A stretch of 33,088 bases of DNA from Hyphomicrobiales bacterium. Its GTDB lineage: Bacteria; Pseudomonadota; Alphaproteobacteria; Rhizobiales; Beijerinckiaceae. How positions within the stretch are numbered: position 1 is the first letter of the stretch; every line of letters starts with the position of its first letter. The position numbers were made by a program, and so were the translations under genes. This document shows, piece after piece, positions 31,969 through 33,088 of the stretch. The stretch is from positions 1 to 33,088 of the forward strand of contig JAFBAS010000099.1 in assembly GCA_019247605.1 (NCBI GenBank). The letters are read 5' to 3'. The notes beneath the pieces were generated by a model. It did no database searches. It was not told the origin of the DNA and saw only the letters and a program-made list of their open reading frames with translations.

Positions 31969-33088
31969 TCACAGCACGTCCTCGAGCGCTTTGACGAAAG
32001 CGGCGCGGTCCTCATCGGTGTTCACTTCGGTCGAGGCGACGATCAGGAGATCGTCTAGGCCGGCCTTCGGCATCAGGCGGGAGGCCGGGACGCCGCCGAG
32101 AACACCCTTCTTGGCGAGCGCCTCGACGACTTCGGCGGCCGGCCGCGAGAGGCGCAATGTGAACTCGTTGAAGAATTGCTCGGTGAGAAGATGCGCGCCC
32201 TTCACGCCCGCCAGGCCGTCGGCGAGCTTCACCGCGTTGGCGTGATTGATGCGCGCAAGCCGCCGCAGGCCCGCCTCGCCGAGCAGGCTCATATGGATCG
32301 TGAAGGCGAGCACGCACAGGCCCGAATTGGTGCAGATGTTCGAGGTGGCCTTGTCGCGCCTGATGTGCTGCTCGCGCGTCGAAAGCGTGAGCACGTAACC
32401 GCGGCGGCCTTCAGCATCGACGGTCTCGCCGCACAGCCTTCCCGGCATCTGGCGCAGATATTTGGCCTTCGCGGTAAAGAGGCCGACATAGGGCCCGCCA
32501 TAGATGAGGCCGTTGCCGATCGATTGGCCTTCGCCGACCGCGACATCGGCCCCCATCGCGCCCGGCGGCGAGACGAGGCCGAGCGAGACGGCCTCGGTGA
32601 ACACTGCGATCAGGAGCGCACCCTTGGCCCGGCACGCCTCGGCGATCGGCGCAAGATCGCGCAAATTGCCGAACACGTCCGGCGATTGCACCACGACGCA
32701 AGAGGTCTGTGCGTCGATACGGGAGATGATGTCCTCGTCGGCGCGCGTGTCGGGCGCGAGGCGCTCGACGTTGTCGCCCGCCATGGCGGAAAGCGTCGCG
32801 ACCACCTCGGCGTAATGGGGGTGCAGGCCGCCCGACAGCACCGCTTTCTTACGGTGCGTCACGCGATGCGCCATCAGCACGGCCTCGCCCGTCGCCGTGG
32901 AGCCGTCGTACATCGAGGCGTTCGCCACCTCCATCTTGGTGAGCTCGGCCACCTGCGTCTGGAACTCGAAAAGATATTGAAGCGTGCCTTGCGCGATCTC
33001 GGGTTGGTAGGGCGTGTAGCTCGTGAGGAATTCCGAGCGCTGGATCAAATGATCGACGCTCGCCGGCACATGGTGCTTGTAGGCGCCG
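31969..33088 (-). CDS. gcvPA: Glycine dehydrogenase (decarboxylating) subunit 1, 5' end outside the window
   Basis: About 372 C-terminal codons are present; the reading frame is open to the right edge ([20 protein letters not shown] at the boundary), and roughly the first 70-80 codons of a typical ~450-residue GcvPA are missing. Motifs are [40 protein letters not shown], and [20 protein letters not shown] followed by [20 protein letters not shown], all characteristic of the N-terminal half of P-protein. It forms the alpha2beta2 decarboxylase with GcvPB. The gene ends 18 bp before the repeat cluster that separates it from gcvPB. Confidence 0.95.
   Translation of the reverse strand, partial: GAYKHHVPASVDHLIQRSEFLTSYTPYQPEIAQGTLQYLFEFQTQVAELTKMEVANASMYDGSTATGEAVLMAHRVTHRKKAVLSGGLHPHYAEVVATLSAMAGDNVERLAPDTRADEDIISRIDAQTSCVVVQSPDVFGNLRDLAPIAEACRAKGALLIAVFTEAVSLGLVSPPGAMGADVAVGEGQSIGNGLIYGGPYVGLFTAKAKYLRQMPGRLCGETVDAEGRRGYVLTLSTREQHIRRDKATSNICTNSGLCVLAFTIHMSLLGEAGLRRLARINHANAVKLADGLAGVKGAHLLTEQFFNEFTLRLSRPAAEVVEALAKKGVLGGVPASRLMPKAGLDDLLIVASTEVNTDEDRAAFVKALEDVL

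Noticed and set aside
30797-32015. Several overlapping frames on both strands in the repeat region, rich in Pro, Arg and Gly
   Set aside because: They are translations of the GC-rich hairpins (recurring PPRSGGEG or PPRRFAGGG strings). Only the DUF559 segment 31101-31514 has a real domain.

Overview
The window reads as a high-GC alphaproteobacterial chromosome, most likely Hyphomicrobiales (Rhizobiales). This is inferred from codon bias, the linkage of a penicillin-binding-protein activator-like lipoprotein with rsmI and yraN, the two-subunit glycine decarboxylase (gcvPA/gcvPB), and GC-rich intergenic repeats of a kind familiar from that group. No rRNA, tRNA, CRISPR array, integrase or classical transposase was seen.

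Layout. 1-3.3 kb: a metabolic cluster with a partial ABC substrate-binding protein and a ketopantoate-reductase-like gene on the minus strand, divergent from an acetolactate-synthase-like TPP enzyme. 3.5-6.9 kb: a large class III cyclase/AAA/TPR regulator with a well-formed sigma70-type promoter. 7.0-11.0 kb: a minus-strand gene run (membrane protein, DUF202 protein, cytoplasmic-type sulfatase, SAM methyltransferase), preceded by a secreted cupin. 11.9-13.8 kb: a less GC-rich accessory patch with two unrecognised proteins and a broken RES-domain toxin gene. 13.8-21.1 kb: catabolic and redox genes (polysaccharide-deacetylase-family protein, SDR, NTF2-FMO flavoprotein, a b-type cytochrome with a sulfite-oxidase-family molybdoenzyme, amidohydrolase with RidA). 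21.1-27.9 kb: housekeeping genes (yraN, rsmI, LpoA-like lipoprotein, ung, 5'-nucleotidase, hemH), followed by an MFS transporter. 29.2-33.1 kb: gcvPB and partial gcvPA on the minus strand.

The most interesting structure lies between gcvPA and gcvPB. These genes are normally adjacent, but here about 1.17 kb separates them. The gap holds an intact-looking DUF559 (Vsr-like fold) nuclease gene between two copies of a 300-bp composite repeat, plus a third partial copy. Each full repeat has the same layout: forward 28-nt hairpin, 94-nt spacer, inverted hairpin, 122-nt spacer, forward hairpin. The nuclease start codon lies in the same sequence context that occurs inside the repeats, and its last codons and stop are supplied by a repeat. 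I infer a non-autonomous or nuclease-associated mobile repeat unit, analogous in concept to REP/RAYT systems. Mobility is not shown by this sequence alone.

Starts were chosen from Shine-Dalgarno spacing, family-typical N-termini and overlaps; several are GTG or TTG and are flagged.
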